From the IMG/VR virus record IMGVR_UViG_3300045119_000053, positions 1 through 34,113 of that record: DNA of 34,113 bases; one strand, 5' to 3'. Positions 17,533-24,701 of this stretch are shown here, piece by piece (within the stretch, counting starts at the first letter, position 1; the number at the start of each line of letters is the position of its first letter). Origin of the DNA: a virus. Under the pieces are notes generated by a model. It saw only the letters and a list, made by a program, of their open reading frames with translations, searched no databases and had not been told where the DNA came from. Position numbers and translations under genes: made by a program.

Positions 17533-18171
17533 TTAAATCGTGACGGTATCGGTCACCGTGAGCTGGTCGGAGATTGCAGCCAGCGTCGCAGTCGAGCTAA
17601 GCACCGTCTGGAACAAGTTGTTCACCGTCGACAGCAAGGATGGACTGATACCCATCTTCGCAATCGTAACTGGGATCGTGTCCGAACCGTTGACAGTGAA
17701 CACTGCCACGACCGTACCAGTAGTCGCACCAGCGGTGTGAGTCAAGGTAGCGATCTTACGGATCAGTCCACCACCACCAGTAGTGATCTCCGACGGAAGA
17801 GTGGTATCACCGTTAGCTACCGCAGTAGCATTGGCGGTAAGACCCATGAACATCGCAGCGAACGAAGTCGGCACAATAGCGTACTGACCCGTCGTAGGCG
17901 TTGTTCCTGCAGCACCACCAGGCGAAACAGAGTCGTACCAACGGTCGACTGTCAACACAGTTGCCGTGTGAGAGATGATGTTCGCAAACACCAGACCACC
18001 GGAAGCAGGCTGTGCTACGACCATCAGGCCAACATACTGAGTCGTACCCCAAGAAGCTCCGGAGTCGGTCAGTGATGAGGCTGTACCAGCAGTCGCTGTG
18101 CCCTTGGCACCCGTACTGTTGCCGATTGCTTGGGCCCAAAGCAAGTTGCGCCCAGCGTCTGTCTTAGTCAT
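17533..18171 (-). CDS. Virion structural protein, fibre-like
   Basis: A 212-residue protein. It is Thr/Ser/Ala/Gly-rich and predicted beta, with 'GTATAGTASSLTDSGASWGT' and 'LTVDRWYDSVSPGGAAGTTP', typical of a small tail-fibre-like domain ('...t.gta..ltd....w..n.l.g..v......g.....i.sNt.tt.tv..W'). A second part contains FAAMFMGLTANATAV and IRKIATLTHTAGATTGTVVA. Together these suggest a trimeric decoration or fibre subunit. Its ATG overlaps the stop of the upstream gene, and it is the second gene after portal. Confidence 0.65.
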   Translation of the reverse strand: MTKTDAGRNLLWAQAIGNSTGAKGTATAGTASSLTDSGASWGTTQYVGLMVVAQPASGGLVFANIISHTATVLTVDRWYDSVSPGGAAGTTPTTGQYAIVPTSFAAMFMGLTANATAVANGDTTLPSEITTGGGGLIRKIATLTHTAGATTGTVVAVFTVNGSDTIPVTIAKMGISPSLLSTVNNLFQTVLSSTATLAAISDQLTVTDTVTI

Positions 18172-18560
18172 TACACTGCCTCCTCAGAGGGGTAGTCAAC
18201 ACCGACGCCAGGAGCTCCAGCGAGAGTGTGGTGAGTCGCTTCGACATCTTCAGGGCGCCCAGTGGGGCAACCAAAGAACTTGCCAAGGAGCACTTCGAAG
18301 TCTTCATCATCAGACCAAACCCATCCAGGCTTGCCTGCTGACTCGTTGTTCCAAGCAGCGATAACGGAGAGAACTGCTTCCTGCTCGGGAAGATGTGTGA
18401 TACCTCCACCTGTCGCGATCTCACGCATGATGTCCATAGCTAGATCGTCCGACGACTCAGCCACCTCGTAGGTGTAGACGTCAGGAACGCTACAGTACGT
18501 CACCGCAGGAGCTACAGTACCCTCATGCGTAGGACTGTTGTTACCAAGCTCAACCTGCAT
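18171..18560 (-). CDS. Head-region protein, function unknown
   Basis: A 129-residue acidic protein directly downstream of portal, overlapping it by one base (TAATG). Central segment VYTYEVAESSDDLAMDIMRE and ITHLPEQEAVLSVIAAWNNE are helical, and DDEDFEVLLGKFFGCPTGRP follows. No family was recognised. A MuF-like minor head gene would be expected here in a Mu-type module, but this protein is too short and lacks its motifs. Confidence 0.6.
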   Translation of the reverse strand: MQVELGNNSPTHEGTVAPAVTYCSVPDVYTYEVAESSDDLAMDIMREIATGGGITHLPEQEAVLSVIAAWNNESAGKPGWVWSDDEDFEVLLGKFFGCPTGRPEDVEATHHTLAGAPGVGVDYPSEEAV

Positions 18561-20020
18561 TACTTACCTCCACTCGTGTCTTGTCCGACTCTACCTGTAG
18601 AGCCTGGTGTCTTCCCTTGTGTCGAAGCTGCCGCTGTTGACTGCCTTGGTGGTCCAGCCTTAGCAGGCTTAGGCGCCTGAGGTGTAGCTACTTCCCTTTT
18701 CGTACTAGGATCTGCTACAGGCAAGTCCAACTCATCTCGGAAGTACGCTTCCAAAGGATCATCTGGCTGGATTACTCCTGCACCAATCAGGTTACGAACC
18801 GCGAAGCTGATTGTACGCCAGTCAACAGTCTCACCAATACGACGTACACGCAGCTCTGGGTACGTATCAACTGTCTTCCAGTTGTAATCAACCAGCTCAG
18901 GAATGGCATACTTGTTGAACACATCACGGATGATCTCCGCAATGTACCTTGTAGCCTTCATGAACAGGTTAGTCTCTTCAGGCTTCTCCGACCTAGCTTC
19001 AAGGAAGCCACCAAGTACCGAATGCAGCATCATCTTGTTGTGCTCTGCAATCGATGCCATTGCATCAACAGGATTACCCTGCAAGTCGAGCATCAGAACT
19101 TCCCACATCGGAGGAAGCACAATGTGTGCCTTCTCATTCGTTCGAAGGTTACGTCCCATCTCATCCGCAAGGATTTTGTCATCGTTACTAAAGTTCGGCG
19201 GGAGCTTGATGATCGGGATACCAATGCCATGACGTTCCTTCTGGATGGCATCGATCTTGTACAGGTTGTCCTTGTAGTAGTAGTGCTTGTACATAGGACG
19301 CATCACCGAGATGCCCTGCATGTTACCAGCTTCCTTGTCATTGGTGAAGACAAGGAGCTTCTGAATCGGGATTGCTACTTCGCCTAGAGGACCCATTTCG
19401 TTCTGGAACAGGATACCTGCAGGACCACCATTCGCGTCCCAGTACCACTGCATGATGTCCAGAGGATGCCTAGGTGCGAACTTCTTCCAGATGATCTTGT
19501 TGTCACGAACGTCAAAGACCTTCTCGAAGACGTAGTGACCGAAGTCCAAGAACAAGAGGATCTCAGTCAGTAGCTGAGGCAAGGATGTCGACATCATCTG
19601 GGTCATGTTCTTCCAGACAAAGTCGGCAATCTTCTTGTCCTGAGCGCTTGGCGAAGCTGGCTCCATGTACCAACGGGCAGCTAAGACTGGGGTCTTAATG
19701 AGCCTAAGCGCTGAACGAACCTGACCGTCTGATCGACGCATCTCATCGTACTTGCGCAAGCCAGTGTAGCCACGAAGCTGCCAGTTGTACTCTTCTGTAG
19801 CCATCCGAGAATACGAAGTGCTACCAGTACGACCCAGCTCACGTAGGCTGACAGACTCAGTCTTAACTCCAGCAAGCTCGACCTTAGGCTTGTCTGTGAC
19901 TACAATAACCCCACCACCGACATCGACGTCGACAACGTTGTAGTCGTTCATCATCCGATCGAAATTGATCTGAGGACGAGTCGCAAGCGCGGTCCCCTTC
20001 TTTCTTTCCCACAGGGCCAT
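18560..20020 (-). CDS. Portal protein (DUF935 / Mu gp29-like)
   Basis: A 486-residue protein directly after the large terminase. The segment EMRRSDGQVRSALRLIKTPV followed by LAARWYMEPAS is the classical DUF935 portal signature ('m...D..v.aal...k.av...W.iep'). LLFLDFGHYVFEKVFDVRDN and IWKKFAPRHPLDIMQWYW are also typical. The C-terminus is Pro/Thr/Ser-rich and basic (…RQSTAAASTQGKTPGSTGRV…), probably disordered. The portal forms the dodecameric ring through which DNA is packaged. The gene overlaps both neighbours by one base. Confidence 0.92.
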   Translation of the reverse strand: MALWERKKGTALATRPQINFDRMMNDYNVVDVDVGGGVIVVTDKPKVELAGVKTESVSLRELGRTGSTSYSRMATEEYNWQLRGYTGLRKYDEMRRSDGQVRSALRLIKTPVLAARWYMEPASPSAQDKKIADFVWKNMTQMMSTSLPQLLTEILLFLDFGHYVFEKVFDVRDNKIIWKKFAPRHPLDIMQWYWDANGGPAGILFQNEMGPLGEVAIPIQKLLVFTNDKEAGNMQGISVMRPMYKHYYYKDNLYKIDAIQKERHGIGIPIIKLPPNFSNDDKILADEMGRNLRTNEKAHIVLPPMWEVLMLDLQGNPVDAMASIAEHNKMMLHSVLGGFLEARSEKPEETNLFMKATRYIAEIIRDVFNKYAIPELVDYNWKTVDTYPELRVRRIGETVDWRTISFAVRNLIGAGVIQPDDPLEAYFRDELDLPVADPSTKREVATPQAPKPAKAGPPRQSTAAASTQGKTPGSTGRVGQDTSGGK

Positions 20021-21444
20021 TAGAACCTCGTATCCATGGTGAAGAACGTCTCTCCTGATCCGACCATTGCATCGACTGAACTTTCGGCATGACTTGTTGA
20101 ATCCATGACCTCACGAAGATGGTGTTGAGCTCCGAGTTCGAAGATGTGGACGAGACCGTAACGCAGAGCATCAAGTGCGTGGTCATCCTGCTTCTGTGCT
20201 GCCGATGTAGCTCCATCTTCTCTCGTAGCAGACGTCAAGTTCTTTACTGCCCGGTAGTTGTTCATCTCGCGAATGAGATTCACGCAACTAGGGTCTACGA
20301 ACAACTTAGGTTCGTACTTAGGTGTACCATACTCATCAAGCACACCTGTCTGGTAGGTCTTCAAGAACCTCTTGACGGTATCAATACCTTGGCGCCAGTT
20401 AGACTTCGCCTCGGGCAAGGACATACAAGGCGCAAAGTACTTGTTGACGGTTAGCGTTGCTTCCGGGTCGGCAGCATCACCAAAACAGCAATCGATGTGG
20501 TAACCTGTAGGCTGATCACGACGACCCATGACGATGAGGTGATCTTCCAGTCTCATGTACGGCTTGTAGTGCTCTCGCCATACATAGACGTTGTCCTGTG
20601 GGTCAACCATTACATCCAAAGCACAGAACGGGTTAACAAATCCCCAGTCTATGAAGATGTAGTTTTTCCACATCGGATTGTACGGTGTGCGCTTGACGTG
20701 AATCGTCTCGTCCCACTCACCGTAAATCTTTCCGACGAAGCTTGCGAAGTCCGCACCAATCTCTTGAAGGAACCACTCAGGCGTAGTCGTCTGCTCCAAG
20801 AGAAGGATTTCAGGATCCTGTCTACCTTCGGGGTAGACATAGTGGTTCTCCCAACTGGGAAATCTCCACGACTCGTAGTCAGGCTGATCTGGGTTATTAC
20901 CAAAAGCCCAGATGTCGTAGAGCCAGTTGAAGCCTTCTGGTGTAGTGGGGAAGGTAGCCCAGCCACGATAGTCGGCAAGAGAAGGACGAATGTACTTCTC
21001 CCACGTGTCGACTCGTTGCTTAGCCGCCTCTGACATGATCACTCCATGGAGTGCTTCACCGACAAGGTTCTCTGGGTGGTCTGCGGAACGCACTTCGATC
21101 CGAGTCTGCCATGGGAACTCGATAAACATGACGCCTTGCTTCTTACTGTACGCCTTCTTGACACGGTTGTCCTTGCCAAGACCCTTACGTACAATCAAGT
21201 CATCCCAAATAACCCGGAACTCCTTCTCAGCCAGGTCGTACGTTGGTCCTACAGCCCAGTAGCGTCTCCTAGGTAGGAACAGCTCAGGCTCAAGATCGCG
21301 TGCAGCCATGATTGACTTACCAAATCGACGCCCACAGCAAGGCACACGGAAGCGTGCGCCGCTCCTGTGGAACTCCATCTGGTGCATATGTGGCTTGTAC
21401 TTGATCTCGTTGAAGAAGGCGGTCTTGTCGACGTATCGGCTCAT
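20020..21444 (-). CDS. Terminase large subunit
   Basis: A 474-residue packaging motor. The ATPase domain has a Walker A of form G-R-R-F-G-K-S (residues 38-44) and a Walker B-like strand GVIMSEA (134-140) with the catalytic Glu at 139. The nuclease domain has acidic residues D266 in IFIDWG, D323 in FGDAAD and D421/D425 in DDHALDALRYG, the expected RNase H-like triad. It cuts the concatemer and drives DNA through the portal. The gene starts 4 bp inside the preceding 70-residue gene. Placement of lysis genes upstream of it is unusual. Confidence 0.95.
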   Translation of the reverse strand: MSRYVDKTAFFNEIKYKPHMHQMEFHRSGARFRVPCCGRRFGKSIMAARDLEPELFLPRRRYWAVGPTYDLAEKEFRVIWDDLIVRKGLGKDNRVKKAYSKKQGVMFIEFPWQTRIEVRSADHPENLVGEALHGVIMSEAAKQRVDTWEKYIRPSLADYRGWATFPTTPEGFNWLYDIWAFGNNPDQPDYESWRFPSWENHYVYPEGRQDPEILLLEQTTTPEWFLQEIGADFASFVGKIYGEWDETIHVKRTPYNPMWKNYIFIDWGFVNPFCALDVMVDPQDNVYVWREHYKPYMRLEDHLIVMGRRDQPTGYHIDCCFGDAADPEATLTVNKYFAPCMSLPEAKSNWRQGIDTVKRFLKTYQTGVLDEYGTPKYEPKLFVDPSCVNLIREMNNYRAVKNLTSATREDGATSAAQKQDDHALDALRYGLVHIFELGAQHHLREVMDSTSHAESSVDAMVGSGETFFTMDTRF

Positions 21445-21653
21445 GCGGTCTTCCGGAACTTCCCTGACTGGCTACCAACTCCTGTGAACTTGGCTACTGC
21501 AGGGTACGCAGCACCCTTACCTGCAGGCACTAGGTGACCGATCTGCAAGTCCAGCACTGTCTGGCTTGTTACGTTGGTGATACGAGCTGATTGCAGTCGA
21601 CCATTCGCCTTGAGGTAGTGAACGTGATTGAACTTCTTGGCCCTACTTGCCAT
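21441..21653 (-). CDS. Small SH3-like protein between lysis genes and terminase
   Basis: A 70-residue basic protein with the pattern LKANGRLQSARITNVTSQTV followed by LDLQIGHLVPAGKG, suggesting a small beta-barrel of SH3-like type as in several phage head or neck proteins. Its ATG lies 11 bases inside the upstream gene and its stop overlaps the terminase start, so it is translationally coupled to both. Function is unknown; a part in packaging or virion assembly is guessed from the adjacent terminase. Confidence 0.6.
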   Translation of the reverse strand: MASRAKKFNHVHYLKANGRLQSARITNVTSQTVLDLQIGHLVPAGKGAAYPAVAKFTGVGSQSGKFRKTA

Positions 21654-21927
21654 TGTCTACTCCCAACTCACGTTCGATACGAGCCATCCTGTCGTTGATT
21701 TGACGAACCTCCTGGCCGAGTGTGAGGGGGTTACCCGGCTCAGGAGGTTCACCAATCCCATTCACTGACTTGTAGACCTTATCCACCTTGGTATTGGTCT
21801 GACCTTGTCGCCGCAACATGACAATGAAGCCTCCTACAGCTGTCAGAAACGTCGCTCCCGCCGTTAGCAGGACAGCAAACGCTTCGGCCCCAGAAAGGCC
21901 TCCATTGTCAAGTGCGGCAAGACTCAC
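21643..21927 (-). CDS. Holin-like membrane protein (DUF2746-like)
   Basis: A 94-residue protein with a GTG start. One membrane helix (about 14-39, AFAVLLTAGATFLTAVGGFI) is followed by a charged coiled-coil tail ending IGEPPEPGNPLTLGQEVRQI and MARIERELG. This single-TM plus soluble coiled-coil layout matches DUF2746-type proteins found beside endolysins in actinophages and considered lysis accessory or holin proteins. It follows the endolysin gene directly. No clear ribosome binding site was seen, so it may depend on coupling. Confidence 0.7.
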   Translation of the reverse strand: MSLAALDNGGLSGAEAFAVLLTAGATFLTAVGGFIVMLRRQGQTNTKVDKVYKSVNGIGEPPEPGNPLTLGQEVRQINDRMARIERELGVDNGK

Positions 21928-21933
21928 CTAGAG

Positions 21934-22632
21934 CTACTTGCGAACGGTGCCGTTGAGGTCCTTGAACGACCCAGTCCAGTCGCCGCCCGGAGGCTTCTCT
22001 GTCACCCAGACGTGGTCGTTCGTCGAGACAACAAAGCAGTACACGGTACCATCAGTACCAACACAAGTCGAGATCATGTCTTCAGTTACTCCTTTTGGTA
22101 GGTACGGAGGAAGGTCGGGCGAAGGCTGTGAAGTAATCATTGACCACTCAGCCTTCGTAAGACCATCACTCCGATCGGCATCCAGATCGTGGTGGTTAAC
22201 CCAGCCGTGCCAAGCGCCAGCGCCGTAGCGAGGCCCACCATACAAAATCGCCGGAATCCCCCACTCAGTGAGAAAGTCAACGATCTTGTCACCCCAAGCA
22301 AGCTGGTTAGCTGTCAGAGGCTCTGCCTCGCTCAAGCCATCTGGCCCTGGTGGTCCGGTGACCATGCGCTCGAACTCAATCCCCGGACCAAAGGGGTTCC
22401 AGTTACCTGCGTGCCAGGTAATCGCATCAACCTCAGCGTACTGCGTACAGCCGCCTTCGCGAGACGCATCCTGGTGCACAAGGAAGTGAAAGTACCCACG
22501 TTGGGCAATGCCTCGAGAGTCAGCGCCTACAGTGTAGTGTGCCACTGCAAGCTGCATCTGACTTCGACCACTATTGTAACCAGCGTTCGCTCCAGGGTCA
22601 CGAGTAACCCCGGGCAACCAAACGTCGGGCAT
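21934..22632 (-). CDS. Endolysin, N-acetylmuramoyl-L-alanine amidase (Amidase_2)
   Basis: A 232-residue lysin from the ATG at 22632 (MPDVWLPGVT); the reading frame extends upstream but that ATG has the TAATG overlap with the holin-like gene. The zinc ligands and catalytic residues of the PGRP/Amidase_2 fold are visible: H32 in AVAHYT, the ITWHAGNWNPFGPGIEFE block (H74, E86) and NHHDLD (H147/H148, D149). A Pro-rich linker near 172-182 leads to a C-terminal domain of about 50 residues (…CVGTDGTVYCFVVSTNDHVW…), presumably wall-binding. It cleaves the stem peptide from muramic acid at lysis. Confidence 0.92.
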   Translation of the reverse strand: MPDVWLPGVTRDPGANAGYNSGRSQMQLAVAHYTVGADSRGIAQRGYFHFLVHQDASREGGCTQYAEVDAITWHAGNWNPFGPGIEFERMVTGPPGPDGLSEAEPLTANQLAWGDKIVDFLTEWGIPAILYGGPRYGAGAWHGWVNHHDLDADRSDGLTKAEWSMITSQPSPDLPPYLPKGVTEDMISTCVGTDGTVYCFVVSTNDHVWVTEKPPGGDWTGSFKDLNGTVRK

Positions 22633-22979
22633 TAGGCTGCCTTCTTCTCTGCCGGAGGCTGTGCTGCCGCAACTTGGTTCTGACCAACGTTCTTCACGGC
22701 AGCCAGACCCTGCCAAACACCAGAGCCCAGACCAGCAAGTATCACTGCCACTACAAGCTGGCTCCAGAAGTTCATCGAGTCCAGTGGCACATCAAGCACC
22801 ACTTGCGTGTGCCCGAAGTCGGACGCGGCGACCAGCAACACTGCTACAACCGCAATCACAATCGTCAAGCCTGCAACAATCCGATCTCTGTTTGTCCCAA
22901 AAGCCAACGACTTAGCTAGCGACACCAAGCCAAGGAGCACCCCAGCTAAGATCGCCGCACTTGTCAGGTCAATCGTCAT
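22632..22979 (-). CDS. Holin, about three membrane helices
   Basis: A 115-residue protein from the ATG at 22979 (a GTG at 22985 is possible; the AGGTAGGTG ribosome binding site fits the ATG). Hydrophobic segments lie at about 10-28 (AAILAGVLLGLVSLAKSL), 35-55 (IVAGLTIVIAVVAVLLVAAS) and 72-95 (FWSQLVVAVILAGLGSGVW), followed by a Lys/Ala/Pro tail ending AAQPPAEKKAA, as in many holins. It directly precedes, and overlaps by TAATG, the endolysin gene. Holin identity is inferred from topology and context. Confidence 0.75.
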   Translation of the reverse strand: MTIDLTSAAILAGVLLGLVSLAKSLAFGTNRDRIVAGLTIVIAVVAVLLVAASDFGHTQVVLDVPLDSMNFWSQLVVAVILAGLGSGVWQGLAAVKNVGQNQVAAAQPPAEKKAA

Positions 22980-23024
22980 CGCCACCTACCTTTGCGCGCG
23001 GCCCCAGTCTTCTTACCACAGGGC

Positions 23025-23111
23025 CTAGAGGTCTTGTTTTGATAGCCAGAGAAAAAACAATCCCATCGCTATCATGAACGACATCAGGATAACAAAGGTA
23101 CCCCGACTCAC
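23025..23111 (-). CDS. Tiny membrane peptide at the head of the lysis cassette
   Basis: A 28-residue peptide: MSRGTFVILMSFMIAMGLFF, then LWLSKQDL. It starts at GTG 23111-23109, which overlaps the stop of the upstream basic-protein gene as GTGA, and ends at TAG 23027-23025. Nearly all of it is one hydrophobic helix with a charged C-terminus. The overlap with its neighbour and position before the holin suggest it is translated and could be an antiholin or holin partner. The evidence is only these features, so it may be a chance frame. Confidence 0.5.
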   Translation of the reverse strand: MSRGTFVILMSFMIAMGLFFLWLSKQDL

Positions 23112-23293
23112 TTAGCCTTGTTTTGGGCAGCCCTTGCAGCCTTCATCGAACCCTTACCCTTCTTGGCTGCAGCCATCTGGGCGCTCGCCGCCTTCTTTCG
23201 CGGCATAGCCTTCCCCGCAGCAATGGGCGACTTCTTCGTCGAGGCCTTGGCTCCTGCTCGGCCTGCTCCCTTGGCACCTCCGTAGCCCGCCAT
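23108..23293 (-). CDS. Small, very basic Lys/Ala-rich protein
   Basis: A 61-residue protein composed largely of Ala, Lys and Gly (YGGAKGAGRAGAKASTKKSP…AAKKGKGSMKAARAAQNKAK), with almost no acidic residues, resembling histone H1 or nucleoid-protein tails. Its ATG overlaps the stop of the upstream gene. It could bind DNA in the virion or during packaging, or be a disordered structural peptide. No family was recognised. A similar but longer basic protein is its neighbour. Confidence 0.65.
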   Translation of the reverse strand: MAGYGGAKGAGRAGAKASTKKSPIAAGKAMPRKKAASAQMAAAKKGKGSMKAARAAQNKAK

Positions 23294-23622
23294 CAGTAGG
23301 CCTTGCTCGATCCCTCGCCCGGCACACCACGCGACTTAGTAGCCGGACCTGGCTTGCCTCCCTGCCCTTGGTTCGGTGCAGGAGTCTTCTTCACCAGCTT
23401 GGCGGCACTGTTCTTATTTCCGCCCTTGATCTTGGTCGCAACGGTCGTGCTCGCGTGGCCTCGACCCTTCCCGGTAGTTGCCTTACCGGAAACCGCGTTG
23501 ACCGACCTGTTCCCGGCACCCTTCACGGGCGACTTCGTTGCCATCTGCTTCGAGTGGTTTCCACCACCTCCACCGACACCTGGGGTGCCCTTGTGGGTAG
23601 CGGCTCGTGTCTTAGTTGCCAT
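23293..23622 (-). CDS. Basic, low-complexity Gly/Lys/Thr/Ala-rich protein
   Basis: A 109-residue protein from the ATG at 23622 (MATKTRAATHKGTPGVGGGG), which has GAAGGAGAC upstream and overlaps the previous gene by 11 bases; the frame is open further upstream. It is basic, with repeated K-x-G/N and T-T-V/K-A-T-K patterns (…GKATTGKGRGHASTTVATKI…), and likely disordered. It is followed without a gap by the 61-residue basic protein. Both might coat DNA or RNA; no homologous family was recognised. Confidence 0.6.
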   Translation of the reverse strand: MATKTRAATHKGTPGVGGGGGNHSKQMATKSPVKGAGNRSVNAVSGKATTGKGRGHASTTVATKIKGGNKNSAAKLVKKTPAPNQGQGGKPGPATKSRGVPGEGSSKAY

Positions 23623-23959
23623 CCGAGTTGTCTCCTTCTTCTGTTTGCAACATTGCACGTGCGTGCACGATGTTGTCTTCCTCTTCCTTCACTACATTTC
23701 CCAACAGCGCGGCCAGGGGATCATCTTCAAGATCGTCGTCGCCGATCTTTCCGATGTTGCGTTCGACGACATACTGCGCCGCTTGCAACCTGTTCTTCTC
23801 GTTGGTGCTGAACTTCGCCACGTGCACGACGGCGGCCGCTGCGGCAGGTCCGGCTTCACGAAAAATCCGCTTAACGGTAGCCCTGCTGTCACCCTCGTCC
23901 ATGAGGAGAGTTTCGTCCGCCAAAGACGCGAGCGCTTCATCGACGTTCCATTCGGCCAT
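23612..23959 (-). CDS. First gene of the late block, possible small terminase subunit
   Basis: A 115-residue acidic protein with AAGGAGGACACG before its ATG. The central helices (SRATVKRIFREAGPAAAAAV, then FSTNEKNRLQAAQYVVERNI) resemble phage 'terminase small subunit' type proteins, in which 'a..l...a...a..l..la.......vRl.Aa..il.r..g' recurs. The end is acidic (DDDLEDDPLAALLGNVVKEE). It is the first gene behind the late promoter element, but several genes separate it from the large terminase, so the assignment is tentative. It may also be a different DNA-binding or structural protein. Confidence 0.5.
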   Translation of the reverse strand: MAEWNVDEALASLADETLLMDEGDSRATVKRIFREAGPAAAAAVVHVAKFSTNEKNRLQAAQYVVERNIGKIGDDDLEDDPLAALLGNVVKEEEDNIVHARAMLQTEEGDNSDGN

Positions 23960-23992
23960 CGTGTCCTCCTTACTCGTCCCTATGATAGTAGG

Positions 23993-24034
23993 TCAGCATC
24001 TGCTAGACCCTAGGTAGGTATATCATTTCACCAT
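23993..24034 (-). promoter_or_regulatory. Late promoter-like element, copy 1
   Basis: Lies 34 bases before the first late gene, in the gap between the divergent late and early blocks. It matches 13048-13089 at about 32 of 42 positions. On the minus strand the core reads GATATACCTACC, AGGGTCTA and then GCTGA. TATCAT about 10 bases further downstream may be a -10. The ATATACC-N2-CC part is shared with three elements at 25784-26047. Whether host or phage sigma uses it is unknown. Confidence 0.55.
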
Positions 24035-24071
24035 ACACCAAAATCACTTATTGCGGGTGGGACCTACGGGT

Positions 24072-24101
24072 TTGTAAGAGAAGCGCATTATGAAGTAAAA
24101 T
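24072..24101 (+). promoter_or_regulatory. Right-arm promoter P0
   Basis: TTGTAA, 18 bases, TAAAAT. This is the weakest match to the TTGATT-18-TATAAT family of the right arm, but it has the same spacing and the same downstream context (ATATGAAG-like sequence, then an ACAAACCAACCAACC leader) as the promoter at 25167-25196. It would drive the winged-helix paralog at 24156. The leader lacks G and is probably unstructured. Confidence 0.55.
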
Positions 24102-24155
24102 ATAGTTATGAAGAGAAACACAAACCAACCAACCAAAAATGAAAGGTAGTTCATC

Positions 24156-24353
24156 ATGAACGAGTACACCACTCCTCTTTCTCCTTACAAGTTTGCTAAG
24201 AAGGAAGGGAAGATCCCCCAGATGGTCTACGGATACATCCAGAGTGGTAGGATCAAGTGTGGGATCGAACCCATTACGGGTAACAAGGTACTCTCCCCCG
24301 AGGAGATGAACAAGTGGTCCACGTACTGGTCCACGAAGAGGGAGGTGAAGTAA
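24156..24353 (+). CDS. Small winged-helix-like protein, paralog 1
   Basis: A 65-residue protein, ATG with GAAAGG upstream. Core: SPYKFAKKEGKIPQMVYGYI, then QSGRIKCGIEPITGNKVLSP. The 'h.FAK..gkipPQMVYgYI.sGRI' pattern suggests an excisionase/MerR-like winged helix-turn-helix, with the PQMVYGYI helix as recognition helix. About 45 of 53 aligned residues are identical to the gene at 25254, and two more distant paralogs lie at 29917 and 32393. Probably a DNA-binding regulator, but the regulatory role is inference. Confidence 0.7.
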   Translation: MNEYTTPLSPYKFAKKEGKIPQMVYGYIQSGRIKCGIEPITGNKVLSPEEMNKWSTYWSTKREVK

Positions 24354-24367
24354 GGAAGGGGATAGGG

Positions 24368-24432
24368 GGGGGAGGGGTACCCACCCCCTCCCCCACCTTC
24401 CCTTGTACTCCCCCGCTAGGGGTGGTACAAGG
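24368..24432 (+). other. Two hairpins after winged-helix paralog 1
   Basis: GGGGGAGGGG (24368-24377) pairs with CCCCTCCCCC (24385-24394) in a 10-bp, 7-nt-loop stem. CCTTGTAC (24401-24408) pairs perfectly with GTACAAGG (24425-24432), with CCCC/GGGG inside. Together they fill the gap between the stop at 24353 and the ribosome binding site of the next gene. No T-run follows, so they may stabilise or process the RNA or attenuate expression rather than terminate. Confidence 0.6.
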
Positions 24433-24463
24433 AAAGGTACACTACCGAGAGGAGGTGAGGAAC

Positions 24464-24670
24464 ATGGTGAAGAGGATCATAGTGGGACTAACCCTATCGG
24501 GTATGACCCTGGGGCTCGCGGGAGCGTGCAGCGGGGACCCGGGCGCGGGGGCGGGGGCGGCGGCCCGCCAACTCCGCAAAGCGGACGCCTACGCGGCGTG
24601 GTGCGGGGGTCGGGTCACCGACCGCGCATCGCAGCACGGGGGACCATACGTGGTCTCGTGTGACAAGTAA
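24464..24670 (+). CDS. Small secreted or lipoprotein-like peptide
   Basis: A 68-residue protein from ATG 24464, with GAGAGGAGGTGAGG upstream (the frame is open further left but has no better start). Signal-like N-terminus: MVKRIIVGLTLSGMTLGLAG followed by ACSGDPG. LAGAC is a degenerate lipobox (Ala at -3), so Cys21 may carry a lipid. The rest is Gly/Ala/Arg-rich with two further Cys (AAWCGGRVTD…VVSCDK), perhaps a disulfide. It could be a superinfection-immunity or envelope protein. The coding sequence is markedly richer in G+C than its neighbours. Confidence 0.65.
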   Translation: MVKRIIVGLTLSGMTLGLAGACSGDPGAGAGAAARQLRKADAYAAWCGGRVTDRASQHGGPYVVSCDK

Positions 24671-24701
24671 GGGACACTACACCTAGGGAAAGGGAAGGTA
24701 C

